From Eustoma russellianum (lineage: Eukaryota; Streptophyta; Magnoliopsida; Gentianales; Gentianaceae), in the NCBI GenBank assembly GCA_036186865.1, contig AP025042.1:37589932-37653931 (forward strand): a DNA stretch of 64,000 nt, written 5' to 3'. This document shows, in pieces, positions 46,137 to 57,115 of this stretch. How positions within the stretch are numbered: position 1 is the first letter of the stretch; every line of letters starts with the position of its first letter. The translations under genes and the position numbers were made by a program. A model generated the notes under the pieces. It made no database searches, was not told the DNA's origin, and was given only the letters and a program-made list of their open reading frames with translations.

Positions 46137-46304
46137 GGGATAGGATCCCTTCACCGCTCTCCCCTCACCGCGTGCGTGACCGCGCGACACGTGCCAAAAA
46201 AGAGGGTGGTGAGGCTGGGTGAAGGTAACCCTCATCCAGCCTCACCACCCCCTACTGCTGCCACGTGTCGCGTCCTGGACCGCGCGGTGAGGAGATCTCA
46301 TCCC
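46137..46304. mobile_element. MULE-type hairpin MITE, copy 4 (best preserved)
   Basis: 168 bp, perfect 9-bp duplication GTTGTACAG (46128-46136 and 46305-46313). Ends are GGGATAGGATCCC and GAGATCTCATCCC. The arms hold GCGCGACACGTGCC and GCCACGTGTCGCG. The centre is GGTGGTGAGGCTGGGTGAAGG / CCCTCATCCAGCCTCACCACC, a near-perfect hairpin. Confidence 0.9.
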
Positions 46305-46394
46305 GTTGTACAGTGGCTTTTTGCAGATTATTTCTTCTTCTCTTTTTGCCGTTAGTGGAAATCAATCATCAATAAAGGTTGAACCCCAACCAGT

Positions 46395-46650
46395 AAGGAT
46401 CCCTGTCACATCCAGTCTCAAAGGTAGTGAAGAGATGTAAATCAGTCAACCAACGGCCCGTTAGCAGGAGCTTGATCATTTACACAGTAGTCTGCGTAAG
46501 GTGACCTCAGTAATGCAGGCAAGCCTACAAACCAAGAAGCTCCCACACTATGCACTTAGTGAGAAAGGGCTTTCTTGCCAAAAATAGAAACCCTGACCTC
46601 TTTTTCGAGAGTCTATGTTCGAAACCAGTTGAGCTATGTCATCAGACAAA
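46395..46650 (-). mobile_element. tRNA-derived SINE, AGCTCAGTTGG family (minus)
   Basis: The minus strand reads GACATAGCTCAACTGG (box A), AGGTCAGGGTTTC, GCATAGTGTGGGAGC, then GCCGTTGGTTGACTGATTTACATC, matching the family's 3' end. Confidence 0.55.
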
Positions 46651-46659
46651 TCAATCATC

Positions 46660-48330
46660 AATAGCCAAGCAGATATGAAGAGAGATTATTAAAAGACCAA
46701 TCCCCAAAATAGAACGTACTCCTTTAAAACAAAATTTGCATTCAACCCTTGGTTCCTGTAATCACTCCTGCATTCAAATAATGCACCTATATAACGTTTT
46801 CTTAAATTATGATAAATTCTCTTAGCTTCTTATTTATGTTGCATTTGTCAATGATAATATTTTTAAGAGATAAAAAGAATTATACAATAAAAATATTATA
46901 AAATATTTATCAATGTACAATGTGATATAAGAATATATAGCCCACTTCAGTCTTATTTTAACTTCCCCAAAATCTTCAATACACTTTAGATAGTAAGGGA
47001 AATTTGAAACGCCGTCGATGATATTATTATAGTTTTACTTAATCTCCATAATTGTAGTTTTCAGCTTCGATTGCACCTTGCCTAACTAACCATGTTACAA
47101 TTTTAATATGTTGTGATTCACGGCCTCCTGACTTAAAAGCTGTTTATCTACATCTCATAGCTTCATAATTATTTCATCTCGAGACCTGCGCTAATGCTAT
47201 AAATTAGAGAGCGGAAACACCTCACCCTGATAATATTATCGTCTCTTTTTTCTAGTCTTGCACTCTTATGTTGGTCACCTATCATCCAATCTTATAGCCT
47301 CATGTAAGTCACGTGTTGCATTGTGTAAGAGGATCCGAACTAATAAATTAGTACTTGATCCAGTACTTTATTGTTCACATGCCTTTGAGAGGAGCAATTT
47401 TTCAGTCATTTATTTTTGTCAAGTAAGATTAAATGCATAATTGTAGTGAATAATCGCTTCTGCATGTTTATCACGTATTGAGTGCCATATTCCATTTGTG
47501 CATGTTGGTTAGATGTTGAGGAGTTAGCACTACGTGTCGTAATGTCAAATGAAGCTACCTGCATGGCGAAGATTGTATCTGCCGAACTAAGCTGGTATGT
47601 TTGGAATCGCAGAACTCATGCTCATGCTTAAGGTGCGGACGAGTTGATTTAACCTGGTTTGGATTTTGCGGCTAAAATGGTGAAGCTGACCTAATAGTTA
47701 AGGCTGAACTCAAACTGTGTCGACACTAGTGAACGTCCTACGTCCCTCTAATTACGCTGAACTGATTGCGTGTTTGAATCAACGTGGATGACCTGCACAT
47801 CGGAAGGCCTACATACTTATGAGGTCAGTTGATGCTGACTTCAGAAGGACCGAATTGACTTCACCTATCATTTGTAGTCGCTTCAAGAGACATCAACATC
47901 TCGAATGACATGCGTTTTTATCGGGACAACTAGCTCTGTCCAAATTCAGAATATACCGACCTAATTATACTTATCGATTCTCAGAATGTTAATTTTCTTC
48001 TCGTCAATACTTACTGATCTTATTGCGTGAAGCCTAACTAGTTGAATTATGCCTTATTGGCTGAATTTTAATATACTTAAAATCCAACAAGAATATTAAA
48101 TAGTTTACATCCAGGGCCTACTTTTCATAACCGATGGGATTGAACATGAAACATACCCAGCTCTAACCATTTATCATATGTCACGATTGCTTGTGTTTGA
48201 GCAATAATATAGGGGTATTCAATATAAAAATAATAATTGTTCAAAGATTTCAACAAAAAGGAAAAAAAAAGTCGTATAAAGATTTTTTTTTTTAAATATT
48301 GGAGCAAAAAGGTGAAATTCCACACCCCGG
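46660..48330. other. intergenic; possible LTR-like segment at its right
   Basis: No gene recognised. From about 47500 to 48090 the sequence is less AT-rich and ends AAAATCCAACA, which could be an LTR end, but I found no matching start or duplication. Confidence 0.3.
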
Positions 48331-48339
48331 GCCCCCCAC

Positions 48340-48545
48340 TGCTCCAGCCCCAAAAAACTGCGTAGAGGATGTAAATCAGGAATCCAGCGGCCTTCTAGAT
48401 TGGGTGAGATCTTATGCAGGTGTCCCCCCACAAACCAGGCCTTCGGCCTAGCAGCAGAGGAACACCTACACTGTGTGTGTCTCTAGATTCGAACTCTTCA
48501 TCTCTTGGAGTAAATCCCAACCCGAGTACCAAATGGATATGGCAT
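48340..48545 (-). mobile_element. tRNA-derived SINE, AGCTCAGTTGG family (minus)
   Basis: The minus strand has AAGAGTTCGAATCTAGAG (box B), CACAGTGTAGGTGTTCC, GCTGCTAGGCCGAAGGCC and GGCCGCTGGATTCCTGATTTACATCC, closely matching the copy at 15605. It abuts the Tourist-like MITE. Confidence 0.65.
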
Positions 48546-48577
48546 GGGGCGAATTTTTTAAAATATTGCATTCGTAA

Positions 48578-49098
48578 GGCCATCTCCAACCATGCACCAA
48601 AACACCTATTTGGTGCACAAAAACACCTCCAACCATGCACCAAATGTTGCACCAAATAGGTGAAAATAAATAGTGTTGCACCAAATAGGTGCAACACTAT
48701 TCATAGCACCAAATCACTATTCATCCGCCACATCACCATTTTAATTACCTTAAACAAATTTTAATTTCGTTATAAGAATTTTACTTTTGTTAATCTCGTT
48801 GTAAGAAAAAAGAATTTTGTTAATTTTGTTATAAGAATTTTAATTTCGTTAATTTCGCTATAAGAAAAAATTATATAACAAAAATCTGGAATGAATACTT
48901 ACGTTAAATTTACATGAATGTTAAATTTGTGGTAAATTATCTATAATAATGAATTAAAAATAGAATGATAGAAGTATCTTTGAGGAATATTCTTATTTGC
49001 TGTTAGATTTGGTGATTGTGGTTGGAGTACTTTTTACTGTTTATTGCACCAAATAAATAATTTGGTGCGAACTTTGGTGTTTTGGGTTGGAGATGACA
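48578..49098. mobile_element. Tourist/PIF-Harbinger-like MITE, 521 bp
   Basis: Terminal inverted repeats GGCCATCTCCAACC and GGTTGGAGATGACA, with the 3-bp duplication TAA (48575-48577 and 49099-49101). Contains repeated TTGCACCAAATAGGTG motifs and a perfect 14-bp-arm hairpin (48669-48682 with 48688-48701, loop AAATA). No transposase. Confidence 0.85.
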
Positions 49099-49104
49099 TA
49101 ACGA

Positions 49105-49565
49105 TGAAAAGCAGAATAATTTGTGATGAGTGAGGAAAGCGAAACTCGAGCCAATCCAAATGAAGTAAGTGAGGAAGTGGGCCCAGACAAAGTTTGCTAA
49201 AGCTTAGTGGCTTACGGGCCCCAGTGGACCCACTGGGTTATAAAATACAACCCAGTTTCTCTCGGCTAAAAGAAACTCCCTATATTTGATTTGACCCTCA
49301 ATTATACGTATATATGGTCCCACCATTTATCAGCGAAATGGGCTGGGCCCTTTTCTTCCTGATGGACCCCATTTTTTATGTACGTGAAGATACCTTGAAA
49401 TTCTAGACTATATATTTACACGAGAAATTTTGGAATACTTCCAAATAAGCATTACCAATTATTCTTCAACAAATTTAAAAATGTATTTAGATTTTTTAAT
49501 GACTAAGTAACATCTCACTTGACATGTATGTTTTATGTGACGTTATTGTATTATGTCTTTAACAT
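49105..49565. other. intergenic, nothing recognised
   Basis: No supported gene or repeat end. Confidence 0.4.
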
Positions 49566-49775
49566 AACACCAACAACATTACCTATTGTCTTAGAGTCTC
49601 TCGTCCATAGCGGGGTATGAGAGGTCGGATATACGCAACCATGTCCGTGTGTTAGAAACATGCAGATGTTGTTTTCTGATGACCTATATAAAAATTACGT
49701 CAAGGTGTGTCGCTCAACTTCTACTTCATAATATAATAAGCACAACCAATTTAGTGAGTCATTTTGCTTTATTCC
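49566..49775 (-). mobile_element. SINE with TTG-type tail, copy 3 (minus)
   Basis: The plus strand begins ACACCAACAACATTACC, then TCGTCCATAGCGGGGTATG, GGTCGGATATACGCAACC and GTGTGTTAGAAACATG, and later TCAACTTCTACTTCATAATATAA. Reverse complement of the copies at 60440 and 63080. Confidence 0.65.
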
Positions 49776-49779
49776 ATTA

Positions 49780-50580
49780 TATCCTAAAGTCAATGAAGAA
49801 TATGTCTTTCACTCTATTGGAAATGGACACCTACATTCACAAAATACAATAGTACAAATTGTCTTCAAATCTTTACATCGTGTAATAGATCATATTAAAT
49901 GATTTGTTGTTTTAACAGTTGATAGGTAGATTGGCCTATTCGTTGTTGGATGGGACAAGTGTCAACATAAGTATCTTATTGGTTTTTCATTATAGTATAC
50001 AAAAGTATATATCCGACTGTCTCTATTAATTTTTGATGTAAATATTTAACGATTTGATTTTAAATAAGGTTTGACCAATTGAATGTTTGATACAATTTAG
50101 TACAGAAGGGTCCAAAAATATTAAATTGAAATTTAAAGCATCCTAAGAAATAATTACTAATATACATAAAAGAAATAATAGTAAATAATGATCTTATCAT
50201 TTTTAAAAGAGATACTAAATTAAATTACTTTTCATATGATATAAAAGATTATTTAAAATAGCAAAAACAGAAAGTACAATGCTTTACTCTCTTATTCAGA
50301 GTAAACCGAATCAGAGGATGATTATGTTTTCTTTCATCGTCACTGTTATTTTCTCAAGTCCATGACATGGAATATTTAAGGCTTCAATTTTATTATTGTT
50401 TAATCTATAATTATGTTTTTAAAGACATACTTATATTAATGACAGTTTTATAATAAATCTCAGTCTTAACATAACAGTTTCTTTAATCTGAACTTCGAAC
50501 TGGCAGGTTCAATTTTTTAATGTTTCGACATTCTTCTTATTCAGTTGGAAAATATTTACAGCTGATACTTGCCAACTTAG
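49780..50580. other. AT-rich intergenic, nothing recognised
   Basis: Ends in the left target duplication of the MITE at 50581. Confidence 0.5.
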
Positions 50581-50763
50581 GGGATAATATCCCCTCACCG
50601 CAAGGGGTGCGATGATGCGTGACCGCGCGACACGTGGCAGCAAGGAGGGGTGGTGAGGTTAGATGCAGGTGACCCTTATTTAGCCTCACCATCCTTCCTT
50701 GTTGCCACGTGTTGCGTGGTCATAAAAGGGGTGAGGAAAATGAAGGTGAGGAGATCTCAACCC
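50581..50763. mobile_element. MULE-type hairpin MITE, copy 5
   Basis: 183 bp, perfect 9-bp duplication CCAACTTAG (50572-50580 and 50764-50772). Arms GCGCGACACGTGGCAGCAAGG and CCTTGTTGCCACGTGTTGCG; centre GGTGGTGAGGTTAGATGCAGG / CCTTATTTAGCCTCACCA. Confidence 0.9.
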
Positions 50764-50884
50764 CCAACTTAGTAAAGGGTTAAAGGACAATAATTGCTAT
50801 GCCATTTTATCTAGTCAAACAAGGATAAAGAGTTGCTGTGTAGTTTGTAGTATGTATGTTGTGTGGCTTCCTAGCAATATCTTA

Positions 50885-51010
50885 TTATCATAGGAGACCG
50901 TTGAACTCCTAACTTACATTTTTCACAGAGCTCTATGAAACTCAAACAGTAAAGACCTCGGGACCAGAGATTTGACATTTTGCTTCAATACCTTAGTAAA
51001 GTTGCACCGG
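50885..51010 (+). mobile_element. 3' fragment of an AGCTCAGTTGG-family SINE
   Basis: Matches the tail of the 62265 copy: TTACATTTTTCACAGAGCTCTATGAA, then CTCGGGACCAGAGATTTGAC and TTTTGCTTCAATACCTTAG. The 5' part is absent. Confidence 0.4.
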
Positions 51011-51854
51011 GTTGAGTGTAGTCGTCTGACTCTGACTCTGACTCTGAATCTGACTCTGCCTAAGATGATCATTCGCCTCACGTAAAATCCAAACTTAATC
51101 TTCAAAGTTTAGCAAACATTAATAACTCGATTGATGGGTCATATGTCCAATAATTTTCTGCCAAAAATAAACAAGGCAGATGATTAAAGTGTGATATACA
51201 TACTATAAATTTTCGTCACATCTCATAAAGTTAAAGCACCCTTTTTCCTTTAATGCATATCAGATACCTCAAAAAGGGACACCATATCATGAACCCCTAT
51301 AATCAATTGGATCCTTTTCACTTTTTTCTGGTGGAAGTTTGTCTATGCTTGTGCTAGCTTAAGTACAGTGAATACAATTTAGTCCAACAAACAAACGTGT
51401 TTGTGTGTATATATATACGTGTGTATACACGTATATGTACACATACACAAATATATATTCTTCAAGAGGTTATTTGGACAAGTGATTTTTTAATAAAATT
51501 TGAAAATCAGAACATGAATGACATGACCAATATAGAAGGTTTATGATGCGAAAAATATAGCTTTTTTATTTTAATTTTGGTTCACGGTATTTACATTCCC
51601 ATTTTCATCATGTAATTTTATTATGATTTCCTCATCAGATGTTCTTATGCATGAGATGTTTGGAAAAATATGTTCTCCTAAATAATAAGTTAGGTTTAGT
51701 GTGACAAGAGTGCAAAGGTTTAGTGTGGTCTATATAATCTATAAGAATCTTTTTTTGTCTCGAACAAAATTCTTTACTTTTCTCAAACCCAAAGTGATAC
51801 TTCGCTGATTGGGAAAAAAAAATGTTCTCCAGCATGTGTAGCATCCATGGTAAA
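51011..51854. other. intergenic; short CTGACT repeat near 51025-51058
   Basis: A few tandem CTGACT units and a short TA/CG-rich microsatellite near 51405-51450. No gene recognised. Confidence 0.5.
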
Positions 51855-52156
51855 TAGGGGTGTTAACAAACCGCACCGAATATTAGGTTTTTGAATTCGG
51901 ATTCGTTTAGCTAAACGAACTGTTTGGCTCGATTCGTTTAGCTAAACGAATTTAAAATTGGTTCGAGTTTGGCTCGATAACACTGTAACTGTTTAAACGT
52001 GTCAAACAGTTCCCGAATAGTTCAGCTCGTTCTAGTAAACGGACCTAAACAGATGTTCGAATTCGGTTCTTTTACAGACATTTAACAAAAGAATACGAAC
52101 CAAACACGAACCGAACTGAAACAGTTCGCGAACTGTTCGATTCGTTTAACATCCTA
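51855..52156. mobile_element. hAT-like MITE, copy 1
   Basis: 302 bp, ends TAGGGGTGTTAAC and GTTTAACATCCTA. Imperfect 8-bp flanks ATGGTAAA and ATATAAAA. The interior is dense in TTCGTTTAGCTAAACGAA palindromes and GTTCGNNAACAGTTC motifs. Related to the element at 62584 in inverse orientation. Confidence 0.75.
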
Positions 52157-52164
52157 ATATAAAA

Positions 52165-52871
52165 GAACCTCACTTTAATGATGATGGTGAGTGGGACCTT
52201 GTAAACCGTTTACGATATGGTCATCGTACATACGTATTGCTTGCTAGGACTTTAAAGATAACATTTCTCCTTCAGAAACTTTTGAAAGAATTTTTCATAT
52301 TTTCAAAAAAAAAAAAAAAAAGAAAGAAAGAAAGAAATTTTCTTTTCCATCTTACTTCCGGAAACGCAGAAGATGCAATTTAGCAAAGTAACAACTTTGT
52401 TGAGAAAATAATTAAAAAAGCATAAAAGTTACTGAGCATTACATTACATATTTTGTGTTGGGTAGTGGTAAATACCCATAATTTTTTCTTAAAAAAAATA
52501 TACATTTCATTGTTTGATCAGTGGTTAAGAATGAATCATGCGATAAAATCTATTTGATAAAAAACAATGGTGTGTATCTATAAAAAATGTGTATTTATCA
52601 TTCTCTTTTTATGTTATATCTATATATAATTAGGTCTCTATCACCTCTCATCTTATCTAGACTTTAACGATATTTTTTGATGTCCATTATCCTTGTTCAT
52701 TTGATGCATGAGTCATGACAAAGATCAATGATTTCTCATCTGGTCCCTATTATAAGAACGTTCTCATCAGCAACTTAAATTTTATAACTATTCTTACTCA
52801 GTGTCCTCCCGCTCTTACTTGTATAAAGCATTAAGCTAAAAGTATGAGATTCCATCATCCCAAATTCAGTG
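52165..52871. other. AT-rich intergenic, nothing recognised
   Basis: A poly-A/(GAAA)n tract near 52303-52337. No supported gene. Confidence 0.5.
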
Positions 52872-53887
52872 TGGGGTGTACATGGTCCGGTTCGGCCGGT
52901 TTTTGAGAATCCTACGGACCAAACCGTTTGTTACGGTTTGGAAAATAGAAAACCGAAAACCGGACCAAACCAGTCAACAAACCGTTTGACCGGTCCGGTC
53001 TAGTCCGGTTTGATTTCGGTTTTTTCCGGTTTTATTCACCTGAAGCATTGATAACGTTGATTAAAAAGTCAAAATTCATAATCAAAATTGAGGACAAGTT
53101 TTCTTACTGATAGTATTTTTTTCAAACTAAAAATAAAACTATACCCCTTAGTAGAATACTACTATACCTTAATTTATTATAGAATATTATTATACCTTAA
53201 TTTATCATGTCTTGGCAAGAAACTCATACTATAATAAATTACACAAAGTACCTGACCCTCAACAAAAGGATGGATTAAGGTGATAGAGTGGTTTAATCGA
53301 AAAATCATCCAAGTATCCTTAATACTCAATCATGTAATCACATTATTTGCATACAGAATAATCATCCAAGTAACAAAATTTCAATTCTTTCATACTTTTA
53401 CGGGATGATAAACAATGTGTGGAAATAATTATACACTAAGAATTACTAAAAATCAAAGAAGTAATTAAACAAGGATAAATAAATCAAAGAAAAAGCTAAT
53501 ATTTTCTTAGATATAACCAGACAAATCCACTAGGTACCAACTTTTGTTCACCAAAAAAATGATTAATCAACTGAGTTTTTCCTCCCCAAGACATAAACAT
53601 CCAATAAAAAACAAACTCACAAACAATATAAACAAATAACTAAAATACTACTATAATGTATAAAATATAATTAAATATATAACGTATAATCAAATTTATA
53701 TATATATAACCGGTATGGTCCGGTTTATACGGTTTGAAATTCTTAAAACCGGAAACCGGACCAAATAAAACAGTCCGGTTTTTAGCATTTATTAAACCGA
53801 CCATAAAACCGTGGTCCGGTTTTTTACGGTTTGGTTTGACCAGTTTGGTGTGGTTCGGCCGGTTTTTAAAAAGCATGTACACCCCTA
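52872..53887. mobile_element. hAT-like non-autonomous element, about 1.0 kb
   Basis: Ends TGGGGTGTACATG and CATGTACACCCCTA. Both 150-bp subterminal regions are packed with ACCGGACCAAACC / GGTTTGGTCCGGT-type inverted motifs. The centre is AT-rich and non-coding. No clear target duplication. Confidence 0.65.
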
Positions 53888-53896
53888 TAATATTCA

Positions 53897-54047
53897 CACT
53901 CCCTCTCTACCGTTCGTCACGTATCCTTTACTTACTTTTATACACCTCTTGCAGGCCATTTCTCATGTAGTTTCACCAATCTTCATTACTGTCACGTGGT
54001 GGGCAGTAGAGAGGGATGAAAAAATTTAGGTGTAAGATGATCCCACC
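53897..54047. mobile_element. diverged MULE-type MITE copy
   Basis: CCCTCTCTACCGTTCGTCACGTA pairs with GTCACGTGGTGGGCAGTAGAGAGGG, the family arm pattern. The centre is eroded and the right end reads GATGATCCCACCC. Directly abuts the hAT-like element. No duplication found. Confidence 0.55.
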
Positions 54048-54049
54048 CC

Positions 54050-54519
54050 CAAGCTAAGTAACTTTCACTGATCATGTTTCTTTTTAGTACGAGACTTGAA
54101 CTTGAGAATTGGAGAATGTGTTTCTCTTTACACATATTTTGTTTTTCTCTCCTCAAAACCTCCTAATATAAAACTATGTAGTTTTAAAAGACACACATGG
54201 AAAAGTATGGTTGTATGTCTAATTCACATCACACCTTGTATTTACAAATAAAATTATGTAGCTTTGTATTAATAAGGGTTGAAAAAAATGGAAAACAGTT
54301 TTAAACCCATTTAGAGTGTTATAAAAATGTTACTCAACTATTAAACATCGACTTTTCGCATTGATCATATTTGCTGGTTTTAAGTGTGACTGTGTGTGAC
54401 GTGTATGAGGTCACTGTGATATTTCCAATGTGCCGAATTGATTCACTTTTCTTTTACTGCGATTTATCTCGCTTTACATTATTGTCACATCCGACGATTT
54501 TAGTGAATAATTTTTTTTA
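54050..54519. other. intergenic, nothing recognised
   Basis: No supported gene or repeat end. Confidence 0.4.
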
Positions 54520-56830
54520 TTCATGTCACTTAGAACTGGGTTGTTCCCAACAGTTGTACCGTCTACCCTCTTACAGTATCGAGCCATCAGCCTGTGTAAT
54601 GTCTTCTACCTGCTATTGACGAAGGTGCTGTCCAATCGCCTCAAGAAGGCTCTTCAAGGAGTGATCTCCCCGTTTGAGAGTCGGCGTTTCTCCATGGAAG
54701 GCTCATCACAGACAACGTCCTTGTGGCCGTCGAGCTTCATCACATCATTCGAAACAAGCGGCAAGGTGGCTTTATGTCTATAAAGCTAGACATGAACAAA
54801 GCATTGACGGTATATAATGGTCGTTTCTGATTCGGATTTTGTCTTTTCTCGGCTTTCCCGACTGTTTTTTTTTTTTGGGGATAATTGAGACTCGCATCTC
54901 TAACTCAAGCTTCTCTTTTCTTATTAATGGCTAAGGGACTAATCTTTGCAACCTTCTAGAGGTCTTCGTCGAGGGAATCCCGTATCCATGTATTTTTTCC
55001 TTTTATGTACAGAAACCCTCTCTGCGCTCCTGCAGGAGGCTGTAGCTTGCGACTTGATTCGGGGTGCACGTTGCTATTTTGGAAGTGCAACTGATTTGGA
55101 GGCAGCGAATTTTATCAGGCTTTTGACACTTGATTGTGATTTCTGGGGGCGTGAAGTTAATGTACAGAAGTCAGCTGTCACTTTTAGCCCTAACACACCC
55201 CAATCAACCCGGGAAGCTATTGTCAGAATCTTGGGTGTGCGAGAGACGCAGACACACGCTTTGGATCTTTCTACAATCTCTGGAAGGTCTAAGTCTTATA
55301 TGTTTATATATATTAAGGATCGAGTGTGGGGTAAGATTCAGGGGTGTTCGGAGAAGCTGTTATCTCGGGCAGGAAAAGAGATTCTTGTTAAAGCGGTGCT
55401 TCAAACAATTCCGTCTTATGTCATGGCATGTTTCCTGTTACCAGCATGTGTCATACACGAAATTCAGTCTATGATTGTGGCTTACTGGTGGAACAAGGCC
55501 AACGGGGAGCGCTCAATCCATTGTACGAAATGGGAGGTGTTATGCACTGACAAGGAGGAAGGAGGACAGGGTTTCCTGGATTCTCGTGCCCTTTTAGGTA
55601 AACAAGTTTGGAGGCTTGTAGCACAGCCAAGCTCCCTTCTTGACCAGGTTTACAGGCCCGTCCCAAATTCCTCACTTATGAAGGCGGAGCATTGTAGCAA
55701 AGCCTCATATTCTTGGCGCTCTCTTCTCAATTTTTGTTAAGGTCTTGCGGGATAAATGAGTTCCAATGGATTCTGGGGTTGTATCCATATACTCCTCCAT
55801 GATCTTTGTTTTTCATATTTCATAGACACTTTGCTACTGTCGGAGCCAAGAGCCTGGAATGTGGCGCTGGTGAGGGAGTCCTTTCCGTTGGTGGAAGCAG
55901 AGGCTATTTCGTTTTTACCGCTGAGCCAATCACATTCAGAGGACATTATCTGTTGGGGGAACACGAAATGGATGTTACACCGTTAAATCGGCTTACAGGT
56001 TTATCAAGAAAGCTTGGCAGATTAATGCACCTTGCTATTCTTTAATCGGGAGTTCTCCTGGAATTTAGTTTAGAAGCTGCAGATTGCTAGCAAAATCAAA
56101 ATCTTTTTACGGCGTCTCTGGAGGGATGAGCTGCCAACAGCATCTAACCAAAGGAAACGAGGACTGTCCAAGAACGAGACTTGTCCTTGGTGTGGAGCTG
56201 AAAATGGACATCTGGAACACTTATTTAACCACTCTGGTATCGCTGTGCGAGTATGGGCCCTAACCTTTCTTTCGACCCTTGCTCTAGCTGGGGATCGGCA
56301 CAAGGATGTTGGGTTTTGGGTCAGGCAGGTTTTGGTTCATGCATCACCTCTTGAAGCAGGTAAATTGGTTGTGTTGTTATGGGTGCTATGGGGGTGATCG
56401 CAGCCGAAACCTTTTTGAAGGTGTGAGACCTCAACCATCGGATCTTGGTTGTTATGGCCTTCAGGCATGGAAGGACTTCAGACGCTTTTATGGGACAAGC
56501 TGCGTGACTTTGCCACTCCCTGCTCCGCCTCACACTTGGCGTGCTCCTCCCTTTGGCTGGATCAAGGTCAATTTTGACGCTCTCAGTTTGTTGGATCAGA
56601 GGAGAGGGGGAGTTGGGATGGTGGCCAGGAGACCGGATCTCCTCATTGTCCTCGTCCTCACCCCACTGCCCAACACGTGGCATCCGCATCTAGTCTCACT
56701 ACATCCTGCTGCCACGTATCGGGCGGTAGACAGTGATGTGAGGATGAAGGCGATGAGAGGATCCCGTCCCCGTGGCCAGAACTTTAGAGGGCTCGTTTAT
56801 CTCGGCTAAATTGCAACACATTTTTGGAGG
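54520..56830 (+). pseudogene. second LINE fragment (RT, zf-RVT, RNase H-like), broken and MITE-interrupted
   Basis: RT blocks: YRAISLCNVFYLLLTKVLSNR (54562 on), then SIKLDMNKA, then GLRRGNPVSMYFFLLCTE. The FADD active-site block is missing: the frame jumps from ARCYFGSATDLEAAN to FIRLLTLDCDFWGREVN. Later parts read KILSRAGKE-like LLSRAGKEILVKAVLQTIPSYVM, then a zinc-finger region ETCPWCGAENGHLEHLF and an RNase H start GWIKVNFDA. No ORF1 or endonuclease is seen. A MULE-type MITE cuts the RNase H part at 56628. Confidence 0.8.
56628..56771. mobile_element. MULE-type hairpin MITE, copy 6, inside the LINE fragment
   Basis: 144 bp. Flanks are GTGGCCAG on both sides (8 bp exact; the ninth base differs, G versus C). 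Ends GAGACCGGATCTCC and GGATCCCGTCCCC. The left arm has CAACACGTGGC; the right arm has GCCACGTATCGGGCGG. Removing it rejoins the RNase H-like coding sequence. Confidence 0.85.
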
Positions 56831-57115
56831 GTGGGATTCAATTTCACGGTTCCTTTTCTTTTCGTTATAATATTGCGTGATACCATGTCTATAGTACGAC
56901 TGAACTCAAAATTGACCGAAAACAATAATTTCATTTATTTTCTCTCAATAGAACAAATACCAAAATTACACGTCCTACATAAGGGGTCACGCAAGAAAAA
57001 ATTATGGTACATGGAAAGAGACCAATCAAACCCAATAAAAAACAGAAAAGAAATACGAAATAGAAATTGCCTATGCTGGATACAGAGTAGCTAGGCAAAC
57101 TGACAAATTGTGGAT

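Noticed and set aside
47500..48090. Solo LTR ending AAAATCCAACA
   Set aside because: The candidate start TGTTGGTTAG near 47504 gives flanks that do not match, so boundaries are unsupported.
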